Assembly: GCF_001435975.1 (NCBI RefSeq)
Contig: NZ_AYYR01000054.1
Coordinates: 91,687 to 138,780, forward strand
From: Secundilactobacillus collinoides DSM 20515 = JCM 1123
Lineage (GTDB): Bacteria; Bacillota; Bacilli; Lactobacillales; Lactobacillaceae
Direction of reading: 5' to 3'
Length of the DNA: 47,094 nucleotides
The notes below the pieces were generated by a model. It was given only the letters and a program-made list of their open reading frames with translations, was not told the DNA's origin and did not search any database. Positions 8,299 to 18,145 of the stretch are shown in pieces. Numbering within the stretch: position 1 is the stretch's first letter; each line of letters opens with the position of its first letter. Made by a program: the position numbers and the translations under genes.

Positions 8299-9078
8299 AT
8301 GCCGATTGAACTTCTAGTAACTGTGAACGAAACTTACATTCCGCCACTCAAAACACTGTTAAAATCTATTTACCAAAATGAAAAACAACCTGTTCGTGTT
8401 TGGCTCATTCATCGAAACATCGCAGCAAAGCAACTCACAGCACTGTCACAGTGGGTAACTGATCTTGGAATGAGGTTTGAAGTCTGCCAGGCAACACCAG
8501 CCGTATTCGGTGATGCACCAATTACCGATCAATACCCAGTTGAGACTTACTTTCGGTTATTAAGTGGTCAAATATTACCGAAGACATTGCATCGCGTGCT
8601 GTACATTGATCCGGATGTTTTAGCACAGGGACCGTTAGACGCATTGTGGCAACTTGATATGAATCACCAACCCTTCGCCGCTGCTGCACATCAAGACAGA
8701 CAACAAGAAAATCGACAGCGGATGCAAATTAATCACGCGTACTATAACACCGGTGTTTTACTGATTGATTTAGACCGAGCGCGGCAGGTGATCAATTTCA
8801 AGGATGTTGCGGCCTACATTGCCACCCATGATGATTTGCCATTAGTCGACCAGGATATTCTGAACGGATTATACGGGGAACAGGTCACCCCGATTGACGA
8901 TAAACAGTGGAATTTTGATGTGCCTAGTTACGACTGCTATCTTGAAGCTGGGCTCACTCCTGACTGGATTTCAGCCAACACAAAACTGTTGCATTATCAG
9001 CGGCAACCAAAACCTTGGCAGACGGAATACACCGGACCATTAGGAAACGTTTATCGTTACATGCAGGTTAATCAGTGA
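8299..9078 (+). CDS. Glycosyltransferase family 8
   Basis: A 259-residue cytoplasmic or membrane-associated GT-A fold enzyme. It shows the metal-binding DxD motif in LYIDPDV (Asp104, Asp106), the GT8 sequence YYNTGVLLIDLDR, and LVDQDILNGLYGE, which is typical of GT8 galactosyl/glucosyl transferases acting on wall or surface glycans with UDP-sugars. It lacks the long C-terminal extension of many GT8 enzymes. AAGAGG precedes the ATG. It stands alone, with a terminator behind it, so the acceptor cannot be inferred from context. Confidence 0.87.
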   Translation: MPIELLVTVNETYIPPLKTLLKSIYQNEKQPVRVWLIHRNIAAKQLTALSQWVTDLGMRFEVCQATPAVFGDAPITDQYPVETYFRLLSGQILPKTLHRVLYIDPDVLAQGPLDALWQLDMNHQPFAAAAHQDRQQENRQRMQINHAYYNTGVLLIDLDRARQVINFKDVAAYIATHDDLPLVDQDILNGLYGEQVTPIDDKQWNFDVPSYDCYLEAGLTPDWISANTKLLHYQRQPKPWQTEYTGPLGNVYRYMQVNQ

Positions 9079-9090
9079 AAAAACAGTTAA

Positions 9091-9126
9091 AAGGTGTGTC
9101 GTTTTCGCAACGACGAGCCTTTTTTT
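9091..9126 (+). terminator. Terminator of the GT8 gene
   Basis: Stem AGG..GTCGTT/AACGAC..CCT followed by seven Ts. Confidence 0.75.
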
Positions 9127-9208
9127 GACGGTATTGCCAGCATAGCGTCATACACTTACAACAATCTGTCTAAACTTGAAAATGAAAGCGTGAAATCGGC
9201 TAAATTTT

Positions 9209-9237
9209 TTGACAAATGTAAAAAAGACAACTATTCT
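9209..9237 (+). promoter_or_regulatory. Promoter of cfa
   Basis: -35 TTGACA (9209-9214), a 17-bp spacer, and -10 TATTCT (9232-9237). A weak cre-like ATGAAAGCGTGAAAT lies at 9182-9196. The 5' leader is about 95 nt. Confidence 0.6.
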
Positions 9238-9339
9238 TAATAAATAATCAATAAATATAAGCATAATGAAATCTTTTTGATTAATTTAGATACTAATGCT
9301 TAGTCATCTAAATAACCTGCATGAGAGAAGGAAAAATCG

Positions 9340-10536
9340 GTGTTAGAGAAAACAGTTTATCGTCAATTACTAAGTCGGGCATTTGATATTCCAGTATCCG
9401 TAACTTATTGGGATGGCAAAACGGAAAACTATGGTGAGGGCAATCCGGTTGTTAAAATCAAGCTCAACAAGCAAATTCCAGTTAAAGAAATCACTTCGGC
9501 GCCAACGAAAACGTTGGCTGAAGCTTACATGAAGAAGGACCTCGAAATTGACGGCAGCATTCAAGCCTTAGTCACTTCAGCCTTCAGCCACACAGGCAGC
9601 TTCTTAACCAACAATCCATTTTTGAAGCACTTACCAAAGAAGTCACACTCTGAGAAAGCCAGTGAAAAGGATATTCAGAGTCACTACGACATTGGTAATG
9701 ATTTCTATGAACTTTGGTTAGACGATACGATGACTTATTCATGCGCCTACTTCGAACATGAAGACGACACACTTGAACAAGCACAAATGAACAAGGTCCA
9801 CCACATTCTAAACAAACTCGAACCAGAAGCTGGCAAGCGGTTGTTAGACATTGGTAGTGGTTGGGGCACACTGTTGTTCACGGCTGCTGAAGAATATGAT
9901 CTGAACGCAACGGGGATCACATTAAGCCAAGAACAATACGACTACACAAAACAACAAATTAAGGAACGCCACCTTGAAGGCAAAGTTGATGTCATCATGG
10001 AAGATTACCGTGAAATGAACGACAAATTTGACTATGTCACTTCAGTTGGGATGTTTGAACACGTTGGTAAGGAAAACTTGGGTATCTACTTCCAGAAGGT
10101 CAGTGATCTGATGAAGGATGATGGTCGTGCGTTGATTCACGGGATTACCGGCCAACATGAAGGTGCTGGTGTGGATCCATTTATCAGCGAATACATCTTC
10201 CCGGGCGGCTACATTCCAAACATGGCCGAAAACTTGACTCATGTGATGAATGCTAAGCTACAGTTGGCTGATTTGGAACCACTGCGTCGTCATTACCAAA
10301 AGACGCTAGAAATGTGGGACCAAAACTACCTCAAGGTCTTTGACCAAGCCGTCGAAAAGTACGGCGAAGAATTTGCCCGCATGTGGGACTTGTACCTGCA
10401 GGCCTGCGCCGGTTCATTTGAATCAGGCAACATCGACGTGATGCAGTATCTGTTAACAAAACAACCTAGTGGAACTGGGCTGCCAATGACCAGAGATTAC
10501 ATGTACGAAGATGCTAAGGTGAAGCAGACAAATTAA
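9340..10536 (+). CDS. cfa: Cyclopropane-fatty-acyl-phospholipid synthase
   Basis: This enzyme transfers a methylene group from S-adenosylmethionine to cis double bonds of membrane phospholipid acyl chains, making cyclopropane (in lactobacilli, lactobacillic) acids, usually in acid stress or stationary phase. It has 398 residues with [19 protein letters not shown] (Cys135), the SAM-binding LLDIGSGWG at 168-176, EHVGKENLG, and the C-terminal [14 protein letters not shown]. The start is GTG at 9340, with GAGAAGGA eight bases upstream. It is monocistronic, and a long hairpin repeat begins two bases after its stop codon. Confidence 0.95.
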   Translation: MLEKTVYRQLLSRAFDIPVSVTYWDGKTENYGEGNPVVKIKLNKQIPVKEITSAPTKTLAEAYMKKDLEIDGSIQALVTSAFSHTGSFLTNNPFLKHLPKKSHSEKASEKDIQSHYDIGNDFYELWLDDTMTYSCAYFEHEDDTLEQAQMNKVHHILNKLEPEAGKRLLDIGSGWGTLLFTAAEEYDLNATGITLSQEQYDYTKQQIKERHLEGKVDVIMEDYREMNDKFDYVTSVGMFEHVGKENLGIYFQKVSDLMKDDGRALIHGITGQHEGAGVDPFISEYIFPGGYIPNMAENLTHVMNAKLQLADLEPLRRHYQKTLEMWDQNYLKVFDQAVEKYGEEFARMWDLYLQACAGSFESGNIDVMQYLLTKQPSGTGLPMTRDYMYEDAKVKQTN

Positions 10537-10537
10537 A

Positions 10538-10730
10538 GAGTGTGGAGCAAGGCGTCTAGGAGGCGGAGCGTAAGGCACTTTGACCGAAAAAGGCCGGGTC
10601 TGCCTTTTTTGGTCGAAGTGCCTTACGCTCCGCCTCCTGCCTTGCGGAACACGTTTCGGCAATATAAAATCCAAGCACGTCGCCAACACAACTCAGGCAA
10701 TCAAAGGCACAATCCCAAACTAAGATTGTG
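10538..10730 (+). repeat. Long hairpin repeat with second 3' hairpin (copy after cfa)
   Basis: GAGTGTGGA, outer stem GCAAGGC/GCCTTGC, bulge GTCTA, and a continuous stem beginning GGAGGCGGAGCGTAAGGC with its complement, tip GCCGGGTCTGC, end GGAACACGTTTCGGC. The 3' module ATAAAATCCAAGCACG follows, and then a small hairpin CACAATC/GATTGTG (10708-10730). It starts two bases after the cfa stop, where it would also form a very stable RNA 3' end. Confidence 0.85.
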
Positions 10731-10854
10731 AGTCGAAAGGCGCTTAAACATTAGCCTTGAGCCTTGCAAAACACATTTCAGCAGTATAAAATCCAAGCAC
10801 GCAGCAAGAAAATCAAGGTCAACCAAACCCACAATTCCGAACTAGGAATCTGTG
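10731..10854 (+). repeat. Decayed repeat copy with conserved 3' module
   Basis: The inner hairpin is mostly lost (AGTCGAAAGGCGCTTAAAC remains). The 3' part ACACATTTCAGCAGTATAAA, then ATCCAAGCACGC, and a second small hairpin CACAATTCC/GGAATCTGTG (10830-10854) repeats the module that follows the preceding copy. The stretch to 10962 holds no gene. Confidence 0.6.
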
Positions 10855-10962
10855 CAAGTATCGTTGAAACCACGACTGTTTGCTTGCGGATAGTTGCCTA
10901 AGCGCACATTCCGCTATCGCCATCGTTAAAGCCACACCTCAAAATAAAAATCGTAACCAAAA

Positions 10963-10996
10963 GTCTCGCAGGGCATCAAGCCTGCGAGTTTTTTTT
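10963..10996 (+). terminator. Terminator
   Basis: CTCGCAGG/CCTGCGAG stem followed by eight Ts. It is the only clear rightward terminator behind cfa and its repeats. Confidence 0.75.
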
Positions 10997-11039
10997 GTGC
11001 ACGCAAGTACCGGAATCAATATGCAAAAATAAGTAAAAC

Positions 11040-11219
11040 GTTTAATATATGTCGTCATATATCACGTGATAAAATATTTTTGTCCGTATAAAAACCGCGA
11101 TGTACCAGTATCTTTAATGTATAAAACGATACTTTTCTGTATTTGTGACGTTGAATTCTAAAATTAGCTATGATACAGTTCTCTTGCAAGCCTTATATAT
11201 GATTTATCGTTATATAAGG
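11040..11219 (+). promoter_or_regulatory. Control region of the ribose-type ABC operon with several palindromes
   Basis: Three perfect inverted repeats occur within 180 bp: ATATATG-tcgt-CATATAT, TATCACGTGATA, and CCTTATATA-N11-TATATAAGG (11191-11219). The last lies just downstream of a TATGAT -10-like hexamer at 11169-11174. They are candidate operators for a regulator encoded elsewhere. No regulator gene is adjacent. The remainder of 10997-11280 holds no gene. Confidence 0.4.
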
Positions 11220-11280
11220 TGTCATAAATAATTCATTGGGGTTAACCATGCCTGGTAACCATTTTTTGGGAGGAATTGTC

Positions 11281-12243
11281 GTGAAGAATTGGAGATCCGT
11301 TTTAAAGAAAGCATCGATCCTATTTGCCGCAACGTTGATGGTGGGGAGTCTTGCTGCCTGTGGCAAATCAAGCAGCAGTGCCACAAAGGAAAAGACCATT
11401 ACCTTCTTGCCACCGGCCATGGTCAGCCCGTTTTATAAGTCGACCATTGAAGGGGCTAAGCAGGAAGCCAAAGCGCAGGGATACAAACTGGATGTGCTGG
11501 CACCCCAGAAGGAAGACGACTACGAAGGTCTCTTGAAAATCGTCGAGGATTCCCTCAGCAAGAGTACCAACGCTATCGCCATCTGTACCACTGACGACAA
11601 GACCATGGCAGCTGCCGTGAAGAAGGCCAACCGTGATAAAGTACCCGTTGTCGTTTTCAACTCGCTCAGCAAGGTTAAGGGTGCCAAGGTGTACTCGTAC
11701 GTTGGTTACGACCAAGCTAAAGCCGGTGCCAGTGTGGCTAAGTGGATGGGCACCAAGTACGCCGATCGGACACTGAACGTTGGTATTCTTGAAGGACTGC
11801 CTGGCGTCTTTACCCAAAATCGTGAGGGCGGGTTTGTGACCGCGGCTAAGAAATACAAGAACATCAATATCGTTTCCAAACAATCAGCTAACTGGGATCG
11901 CGGGAAAGCATTGGATGTGGCCACCAACATGTATCAGGGGAACAAGAAAATTAATGCCTTTTATGGGCTAAGCGATGAAATGGCCATCGGGGCCGCTTCA
12001 GCAGCTAAACAAGCCGGCATTAAAAACGCCATTACCATTGGAATCGACGGCAACCCGAACACTTTGGAATCCATCAAGAAGGGCAACGTTACTGGGAGTG
12101 TCTACACCAATCCTAAATTAATGGGTAAACGGGCGGTTAAAGACGCCATCAAAGCCATTAAGGGCGAAAAGAAGGCCAACAAGATCAACGAAGTGCCAAC
12201 GGTGGTCGTTGATAAGAGTAACGTTAACAAGTACATCAAGTAA
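11281..12243 (+). CDS. rbsB: Sugar ABC transporter substrate-binding lipoprotein (RbsB/type 1 periplasmic binding fold)
   Basis: An extracytoplasmic lipoprotein of 320 residues. It has a signal peptide with lipobox LAAC, followed by the two-lobed sugar-binding fold typical of ribose/galactose/AI-2 binding proteins (SPFYKSTIEGAKQEAKAQGY near the start; IGIDGNPNTLESIKKGNVTGSV near the end). I chose the GTG at 11281, seven bases after GGGAGG, rather than the earlier in-frame TTG at 11236. It is first of a three-gene operon with rbsA and rbsC. Ribose is the closest family label, but there is no rbsK or rbsD here to confirm it. Codons are richer in G/C-ending triplets than those of the neighbours. 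Confidence 0.85.
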   Translation: MKNWRSVLKKASILFAATLMVGSLAACGKSSSSATKEKTITFLPPAMVSPFYKSTIEGAKQEAKAQGYKLDVLAPQKEDDYEGLLKIVEDSLSKSTNAIAICTTDDKTMAAAVKKANRDKVPVVVFNSLSKVKGAKVYSYVGYDQAKAGASVAKWMGTKYADRTLNVGILEGLPGVFTQNREGGFVTAAKKYKNINIVSKQSANWDRGKALDVATNMYQGNKKINAFYGLSDEMAIGAASAAKQAGIKNAITIGIDGNPNTLESIKKGNVTGSVYTNPKLMGKRAVKDAIKAIKGEKKANKINEVPTVVVDKSNVNKYIK

Positions 12244-12271
12244 TCAATTTAAACGAAACGGGTGAGTAATT

Positions 12272-13771
12272 GTGATTGATACCGACACCATTTTAGAAAT
12301 GACCCACATCAATATCAGTTTTTCGGGTGTTCATATTCTTAAGGATGCCGACCTGGTCCTTAAACGCGGGCAGGTAAATATCCTGCTGGGCGAAAATGGT
12401 GCCGGGAAGTCCACCCTGATGAAGGTCCTCACCGGCGCCTATCACAAGGATAGCGGTGAGATTCGCATCAACGGCGAGCCGGTGACCATTAACAATGCGG
12501 CTGACGCTGAGAAAAACGGCATCAGTATGATCTATCAGGAATTCAACCTGATTCCAAACCTGAGCGTTGCTGAAAATATTTTTCTGGGCAAGGAACTGGT
12601 TGGCTTTGGCGGTAAGGTGGATTTTGAAGGCATGAATCGCGAAGCACAAAAGATTCTTGATCGGTTGCACGTGGCCATCAGCCCGAAGACGAAGGTTGGC
12701 AAACTCGGGGTGGCCCAGCAACAGATGGTGGAAATCGCCAAAGCCCTGTCCGTGGATGCCAAAATCGTTATTATGGACGAACCAACGTCGGCGCTGACGG
12801 ATGAAGAAATTGAAAATCTCTTCGCTATCGTTAACGAGATGAAGACCCATGGTGTTTCCATCATCTATATTTCTCACCGGCTGGAGGAATTTAAGTACGT
12901 CGGCGACTATGTCACCACCATGCGGGACGGCAGTACAGTTGGGTTAACACCGATTGCTGAGGCCAGTCACGACCGCCTCGTCCAGCTCATGGTGGGGCGG
13001 GAGATTAAAAATCAGTTTCCCCACGTGGAACAGGAACTCGGTAGCGAACTTTTGCGGGTCAGTCACTTGTCAAATGCACACGTCCACGATGTAAGTTTAA
13101 CGGTTCACGCGGGTGAAATCGTGGGAATTGCGGGGCTGATGGGTGCCGGAAGAACTGAAATTGCCCGGGCCATCTACGGTATTGACCCCATTGATGAGGG
13201 TGAAATTTTCGTTGCCGGCAAAAAGGTGAAAGTGGCGTCCCCAGCGGATGCGATTGCCCACCACGTTGGGTTTGTTACCGAAAACCGACGCGATGAAGGA
13301 TTGATCATGACCCTCGATATTAACCAGAACATCACGCTTCCCGCACTTCGCGCCATTCAAAAAAATCGGTTGGCGTTGAGTATGCAAAAGGAGCGGCAGG
13401 TCGGCGCGAAATTCATGCACGACCTGGATATAAAAGCCGTTAACGGGCGGCAAAAGGCCGGAACCCTTAGCGGCGGTAACCAACAGAAAGTCGTCATCGC
13501 CAAGTGGCTTGAAGCGCAGCCGCAAATTCTGATGATGGACGAACCCACTCGTGGCATCGACGTGGGCGCGAAATATGAAATTTATACAATTATGAATGAA
13601 TTGAAAAAGCATGGGGTGGGCATTCTGATGATCTCATCCGAGCTGCCTGAGGTCATCGGCATGAGTGACCGAATCTTAACCATGCGTGAAGGTCAGCTGA
13701 CCGGCGAACTTGACCGGGGTGAGGCGACCCAAGAAAAAATCATGACGTTAGCCACGAGTGAGGTTGAATAA
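12272..13771 (+). CDS. rbsA: Sugar ABC transporter ATPase, duplicated nucleotide-binding domains (RbsA type)
   Basis: A 499-residue cytoplasmic ATPase that powers import through the adjacent permease. The N-terminal domain has Walker A GENGAGKST (40-48), VAQQQMVEIAKAL as a diverged signature, and IVIMDEPTSAL. The C-terminal domain has the degenerate Walker A GLMGAGRTE, signature LSGGNQQKV and MMDEPTRGID. This asymmetric pair is normal for the CUT2/RbsA class. The start is GTG at 12272, after GGGTGAG. The rbsC ATG begins one base after the stop. It has the same GC-rich codon choice as rbsB and rbsC. Confidence 0.93.
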   Translation: MIDTDTILEMTHINISFSGVHILKDADLVLKRGQVNILLGENGAGKSTLMKVLTGAYHKDSGEIRINGEPVTINNAADAEKNGISMIYQEFNLIPNLSVAENIFLGKELVGFGGKVDFEGMNREAQKILDRLHVAISPKTKVGKLGVAQQQMVEIAKALSVDAKIVIMDEPTSALTDEEIENLFAIVNEMKTHGVSIIYISHRLEEFKYVGDYVTTMRDGSTVGLTPIAEASHDRLVQLMVGREIKNQFPHVEQELGSELLRVSHLSNAHVHDVSLTVHAGEIVGIAGLMGAGRTEIARAIYGIDPIDEGEIFVAGKKVKVASPADAIAHHVGFVTENRRDEGLIMTLDINQNITLPALRAIQKNRLALSMQKERQVGAKFMHDLDIKAVNGRQKAGTLSGGNQQKVVIAKWLEAQPQILMMDEPTRGIDVGAKYEIYTIMNELKKHGVGILMISSELPEVIGMSDRILTMREGQLTGELDRGEATQEKIMTLATSEVE

Positions 13772-13772
13772 T

Positions 13773-14741
13773 ATGGAGAGTACGCAGGTAAAAACGCCGC
13801 AGCGTGAATCTGTCTGGCGGCGGCTAGTTTCAAACAATAATTTCGGTGTGTCGATTGCCCTCATCATACTGTTAGTAGCGATGGCCGCGTTTGCCCCCAA
13901 TTTCACCACGTTAAACAACATCTTTAACGTGCTGCTGCAAATTGCCCAAGTCGGCACGATTGCGGTCGGGATGACTTATGTGATTTTAACTGCCGGCATC
14001 GACCTTTCCGTAGGGTCGATCGTGGCCTTTGATGGGCTTGCCATGGCGATGATGATGAAGACTGGCGTACCCGTAGTGCTGGCCATCCTAGCCGGACTGG
14101 TCATCGGAGGTGCCATTGGCGGACTGAACGGTTTCTTGGTTGCCAAGCTGAATCTACAGCCCTTCGTAGCCACACTTGGAACGATGACCATGTTCCGGGG
14201 CCTGGCCTACACGATTTCTGGTGGTCAGCCAGTGTATACCTTGCCGGCAGCCTTTGATTATTTGGGTGGCTCAATTGGGGTCATCCCGATTCCAGCAATT
14301 TTAATGGTCATCGTTTTCATCATTGGCGCATACACACTGAAGTACACCAAGTTTGGCCGTCACATTTACGCGATTGGCGGCAATGCCGAAGCATCAAAGC
14401 TATCTGGGATCAAAGTGAAACGCAATACTGCGATGGTCTACATCATCTCGGGGCTCTGCTGTGCCATTGCCGCGGTCATCCTAACAGCACGGTTGGATTC
14501 AGCTGTTCCGACCGCCGCTGACGGTATCGAACTGGACGTCATTGCCGCCGTTGCCATCGGCGGCACCGATATGCAGGGTGGCAAGGGTGCCATCTTCGGC
14601 ACGATTATCGGTGCCCTGATCATGGGGGTCATCGCAAACGGACTGAACCTGCTGGATGTCGCGCAGGGGCCGCAACGGTTCGTTAAGGGCGTCATTATTA
14701 TTTTAGCGGTGGTCTTACAGGTCATTCGAAATCGGAAATAG
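13773..14741 (+). CDS. rbsC: Sugar ABC transporter permease (RbsC type)
   Basis: A membrane permease of 322 residues with about eight to ten hydrophobic segments and the CUT2 signatures AGIDLSVGSIVAFDG, LNLQPFVATLGTM and IGGTDMQGGKGAIFGTIIGALIMGVI. One permease gene implies a homodimer in the membrane with RbsA and RbsB. The ATG at 13773 is the true start, with GTGAGG nine bases upstream; the longer frame from GTG 13758 overlaps that site. A bidirectional terminator follows. Confidence 0.92.
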   Translation: MESTQVKTPQRESVWRRLVSNNNFGVSIALIILLVAMAAFAPNFTTLNNIFNVLLQIAQVGTIAVGMTYVILTAGIDLSVGSIVAFDGLAMAMMMKTGVPVVLAILAGLVIGGAIGGLNGFLVAKLNLQPFVATLGTMTMFRGLAYTISGGQPVYTLPAAFDYLGGSIGVIPIPAILMVIVFIIGAYTLKYTKFGRHIYAIGGNAEASKLSGIKVKRNTAMVYIISGLCCAIAAVILTARLDSAVPTAADGIELDVIAAVAIGGTDMQGGKGAIFGTIIGALIMGVIANGLNLLDVAQGPQRFVKGVIIILAVVLQVIRNRK

Positions 14742-14748
14742 TGAGGCA

Positions 14749-14788
14749 AAAAAACGTGCGGGCCGAGTAAAACGGTCGCACGTTTTTT
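14749..14788. terminator. Bidirectional terminator
   Basis: AAAAAACGTGCG/CGCACGTTTTTT stem between the convergent rbsC and ABC exporter genes. Confidence 0.85.
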
Positions 14789-14817
14789 GCGTATTTCTAG
14801 CGTTGTATTTCTGAGGG

Positions 14818-17151
14818 TTATTCCGTTCGTAACGCTGTCGCAGCATCCTTCTTCGATGCCATCCGCGCTGGAATGTGACCGCCCAATACGGTGAGAATAG
14901 TACTGATCAAAATCAGGACGATGGCTGCCGTCGGGTTCAATTGAGACACGTTACTCAAATTGGTCATGCTCTTGAGCACGGCGTTGATTGGGAACGTCGC
15001 GGCCCAGGCGATGAAAATCCCGATAAGCCCAGAAGCCACACCGAGAATTGCTGTTTCCGCATCGAATACCCGGGTGATATCCTTTTTCCGAGCACCCAAT
15101 GCTTTGAGAACCCCAATTTCCTTGGTCCGTTCCAGTACTGAAGTGTAGGTGATGATGCTGATCATGATCATGCTGGTAACCAGAGAAATTCCGGCAAACG
15201 CAATCAGTACATAGGTGATGGCATCCATGAGCCCGCCAGTCAGCTTAGACACTGAACCGGCCATATCGGTATAAATCACCTTGTCTGCCTTGGACTTGCC
15301 CTTGTTGTAAGCGTCCAAGTAGCTCAGAACCTTGTCCTTATTCTTGAAGTTATTCGGGTAGATCATGATGCTAGATGGAATCTTGGAACCGCCCAGGGCT
15401 GAGACGAGTTGCGTCTTGTCAGAAGACGAACTTAGTGTTGCTCCAGTCAGCACATTTCGTGAACTGGCCTTTTGAGCCTTGACGATTTTTGAATCGGCAT
15501 TTTGATCGACCAATGCCTTGGTTAAATTATCGCTATAGGCAAATCCGGTCGCAAGGATATCCTCTTCATTCGCTGACCGGACGCGTAAAACACCAACGAC
15601 ACGTAACGTTTTGTTGCTGCTATTATTGTACATGGTCTTGTAGTCGGTATTTGGCAGGTACATGCCGGCGGCGGACTTGTAGTACGTGTCGTTGTTGACG
15701 GTCTTGAAGGTGGTGCCCACAATCTTGTTGAAATTGACCTTCTGATTGTTTTTGACGTTAAAGCCTAAGTTTTTCAGTGCGTTGATGTTCGTTGAATTGT
15801 CCTTATTGATAATTAAAACAACATCGGTGGCCTTGGTCGGATAATTACCGGCCATGACCTTGTAGTGCTTCTTTAAGAAACTGGCTTTGCCTTGATTGTC
15901 AGTGGGGTAGGACGAAACGCCGATGCCCGCGGTACTGGCTAGGGCGCTAGACATGTTCATGCTGCTTGATTTGGATTGACTGTCATTAGATAACTCAACC
16001 GGCTTGACCTTGCCATTGACGTCGCGCAACAGGTTCATCCCTGTGGTGTACGTAATACCCACATTCTTACTATAACTAGGGTTTAGTTTTTTGATATAGC
16101 TCACATATTTTTGTGTGATCTTATTTGTGTGTTGTGATTTATCCTGTTCACTGATTTCAGCCACAACGGATTTATCCTTGGAGAAGTGTTCCTTCTTGCT
16201 GGTGTCGTTAGCCGTGGTCTGTGAAGTGGCGGTCTGTGAGATCGTTACGGGATACTGGGCCAGCGTATTGGATTGCGTTTGGTTAATTTGTTTTTGGAAC
16301 CCATTGGAAAGGGCCAGCACAATTGCAATCCCGATGATCCCGATACTGGATGCGAACGCCGTCAAGAATGTTCGCCCTTTTTTAGTGCGGATGTTGGTAA
16401 ATGACAATTTCAACGCTGTCCAATAGGTCATTTTCGTCTTGGTTAACTTGAACTGCTCGTTTTCTTCCTTTTCATCGTAAGGGTTGGTGTCGTTTACGAT
16501 TTTTCCATCTTCAAAACGAATGATCCGGTCGGCGTACTGGTCGGCTAAATCCGGGTTATGTGTAACCATGATGACAAGCCGTTCCTTGGATAGTTCTTTG
16601 ATGATCTGCATAATTTCCTGACTGGTTTCAGTATCAAGCGCGCCAGTCGGTTCGTCACACAACAAAATTTCTGGGTCGTTGGCAATTGCCCGCGCAATGG
16701 CCACCCGTTGCATTTGCCCACCAGAAAGTTGATTGGGCTTCTTATACATATGTTCACCCAGTCCAACGCGTTTCAAAGCGGTGATGGCCTTTTCTTTTTT
16801 CTCCGCAGCTGACACGCCACTGAGCGTCATCCCTAACTCAACGTTATCGATGATTCCGAGGTGGCCAATCAGATTATAGCTTTGAAAAATAAACCCAACG
16901 GAATTGTTCCGGTAAGCGTCCCAGTCGGATGCTTTGAACTGTTTAGTGGACTTCCCCTTGATAATCAAATCGCCGGAGTCATAGACGTCCAACCCGCCAA
17001 TATTGTTTAGTAACGTGGTCTTCCCAGAACCGCTGGGACCAAGGATGGCAACGAATTCCTGTTTACGAAAAGACACCGAGACATCGTCCAGTGCCTTTGT
17101 AGTCGTGTCACCCACCTGATAGTACTTTTTTAAATGCTGCAGCTCGAGCAT
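14818..17151 (-). CDS. MacB-like ABC transporter, ATPase fused to FtsX-type permease
   Basis: This 777-residue single polypeptide has an N-terminal ATPase (Walker A GPSGSGKT at 38-45, signature [14 protein letters not shown], Walker [12 protein letters not shown]). A transmembrane helix follows near residue 270 ([12 protein letters not shown]), then a large extracytoplasmic region of about 300 residues, and three C-terminal helices with the FtsX core ([21 protein letters not shown]). Such fused proteins move peptides, lipoproteins or antibiotics across or out of the membrane as mechanotransmission exporters. The start at 17151 follows GGAGGGG; an earlier in-frame Met (17193) has no such site. 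No sensor kinase or peptide gene is next to it. The substrate is unknown. Confidence 0.87.
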   Translation of the reverse strand: MLELQHLKKYYQVGDTTTKALDDVSVSFRKQEFVAILGPSGSGKTTLLNNIGGLDVYDSGDLIIKGKSTKQFKASDWDAYRNNSVGFIFQSYNLIGHLGIIDNVELGMTLSGVSAAEKKEKAITALKRVGLGEHMYKKPNQLSGGQMQRVAIARAIANDPEILLCDEPTGALDTETSQEIMQIIKELSKERLVIMVTHNPDLADQYADRIIRFEDGKIVNDTNPYDEKEENEQFKLTKTKMTYWTALKLSFTNIRTKKGRTFLTAFASSIGIIGIAIVLALSNGFQKQINQTQSNTLAQYPVTISQTATSQTTANDTSKKEHFSKDKSVVAEISEQDKSQHTNKITQKYVSYIKKLNPSYSKNVGITYTTGMNLLRDVNGKVKPVELSNDSQSKSSSMNMSSALASTAGIGVSSYPTDNQGKASFLKKHYKVMAGNYPTKATDVVLIINKDNSTNINALKNLGFNVKNNQKVNFNKIVGTTFKTVNNDTYYKSAAGMYLPNTDYKTMYNNSSNKTLRVVGVLRVRSANEEDILATGFAYSDNLTKALVDQNADSKIVKAQKASSRNVLTGATLSSSSDKTQLVSALGGSKIPSSIMIYPNNFKNKDKVLSYLDAYNKGKSKADKVIYTDMAGSVSKLTGGLMDAITYVLIAFAGISLVTSMIMISIITYTSVLERTKEIGVLKALGARKKDITRVFDAETAILGVASGLIGIFIAWAATFPINAVLKSMTNLSNVSQLNPTAAIVLILISTILTVLGGHIPARMASKKDAATALRTE

Positions 17152-17230
17152 AATAATCCCCTCCATTGAGTGAAACGGATGCGCTAAAAACACCTATTTG
17201 TAACCGATTTCACGCTCTTGTATATGTTTG

Positions 17231-17258
17231 ATTATAGGGGTTGGTGGGGGAAAGTCAA
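17231..17258 (-). promoter_or_regulatory. Promoter of the MacB-like gene
   Basis: On the minus strand, -35 TTGACT (17258-17253), a 16-bp spacer, and -10 TATAAT (17236-17231). A long hairpin repeat begins four bases beyond the -35. Confidence 0.7.
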
Positions 17259-17261
17259 TCA

Positions 17262-17615
17262 GAGTGCGGAAGAAGGGCGGTTAGAGGGCGGAGCATAAGC
17301 CAACTGTGACAGAAATGCCTGAACCTGGCATTTTTGTCACAGTTGGCTTATGCAGTAGCCCTCTGCCCTTCTGGAGCACGTTTCAGCAATGGTGCCTAGA
17401 AAAAGCCAATCAAGGCAGAAATGCCTGAACCTGGCATTTTTGCCACAGTTGGCTTATGCAGTAGCCCTCTGCCCTTCTGGAGCACGTTTCGGCAATGGTG
17501 CCTAGAAAAAGCCAATCAAGGCAGAAATGCCTGAACCTGGCATTTTTGTCACAGTTGGCTTATGCAGTAGGCCTCTGTCCTTCTGGAGCACGTTTCGGCA
17601 ATGGTGCCTAGAAAG
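17262..17615 (+). repeat. Long hairpin repeat with tandem partial copies, 106-bp period
   Basis: The first unit is complete: GAGTGCGGA, outer stem AGAAGGGC/GCCCTTCT, bulge GGTTA, second stem GAGGGC/GCCCTC, inner stem GCATAAGCCAACTGTGAC with complement, tip GCCTGAACCTGGC, end GGAGCACGTTTCAGC. The 3' half, with the tip hairpin and the trailing GCAATGGTGCCTAGAAA, is then repeated twice more with exactly 106 bp spacing (landmark AGAAATGCCT at 17311, 17417 and 17523). The later units lack the left arm. Confidence 0.88.
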
Positions 17616-18145
17616 AAGGAAACCTGATTTTGAGATTCTAACCCGTTGACACAGACTTCCATTACCTTTTCAGAGAATTTAACACGAAGAAATTGCGCAA
17701 CGGAGCGTGTCTAAATGATGAGTACGCAAGAAAGTCACTCTTCCAGAGTAGGTCTGAGAGTTACTCCCTGAAAGATGGCGCAGGATTTCCATGAAAAAAC
17801 AATCAATGCCTTTTTTGATTATCAGTTCTATAAAACAAATAGAAATCCGAAAAGTGTTGTGTAAAACTCATTCCAAAATTATATACGAAATATTCAATTC
17901 CACATAATTTGAATGCGATTACATAAATTTGTAGAAAAGCCGTATTTACAAGACTTATCGGTTGACGCGTGCCTTATTTTGCATGATAGTTAATTTATTA
18001 TTGATTCAATTTAGATTCTTTCTAATCACCTGATAAGTGAAATTACAAATGATCTTATTTAAAAACGGAGGGGATATTCTATTAAATATACCAAATGTGT
18101 ATGACTGATTTTTGCAATTATATATGGTTCGTAGGAGGACGTAAC
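17616..18145. other. Leader/upstream region of the heme operon
   Basis: About 530 bp without a credible gene. It contains TTGACG (near 17963) as a possible -35, and an inverted repeat TTAGA-ttctt-TCTAA at 18011-18025 that could bind an iron/heme-responsive regulator, although it does not match the classical Fur box well. The promoter is not resolved by eye. Confidence 0.35.

Noticed and set aside
10453-10731. Open frames on both strands after cfa
   Set aside because: They are produced by the long palindrome at 10538-10665.
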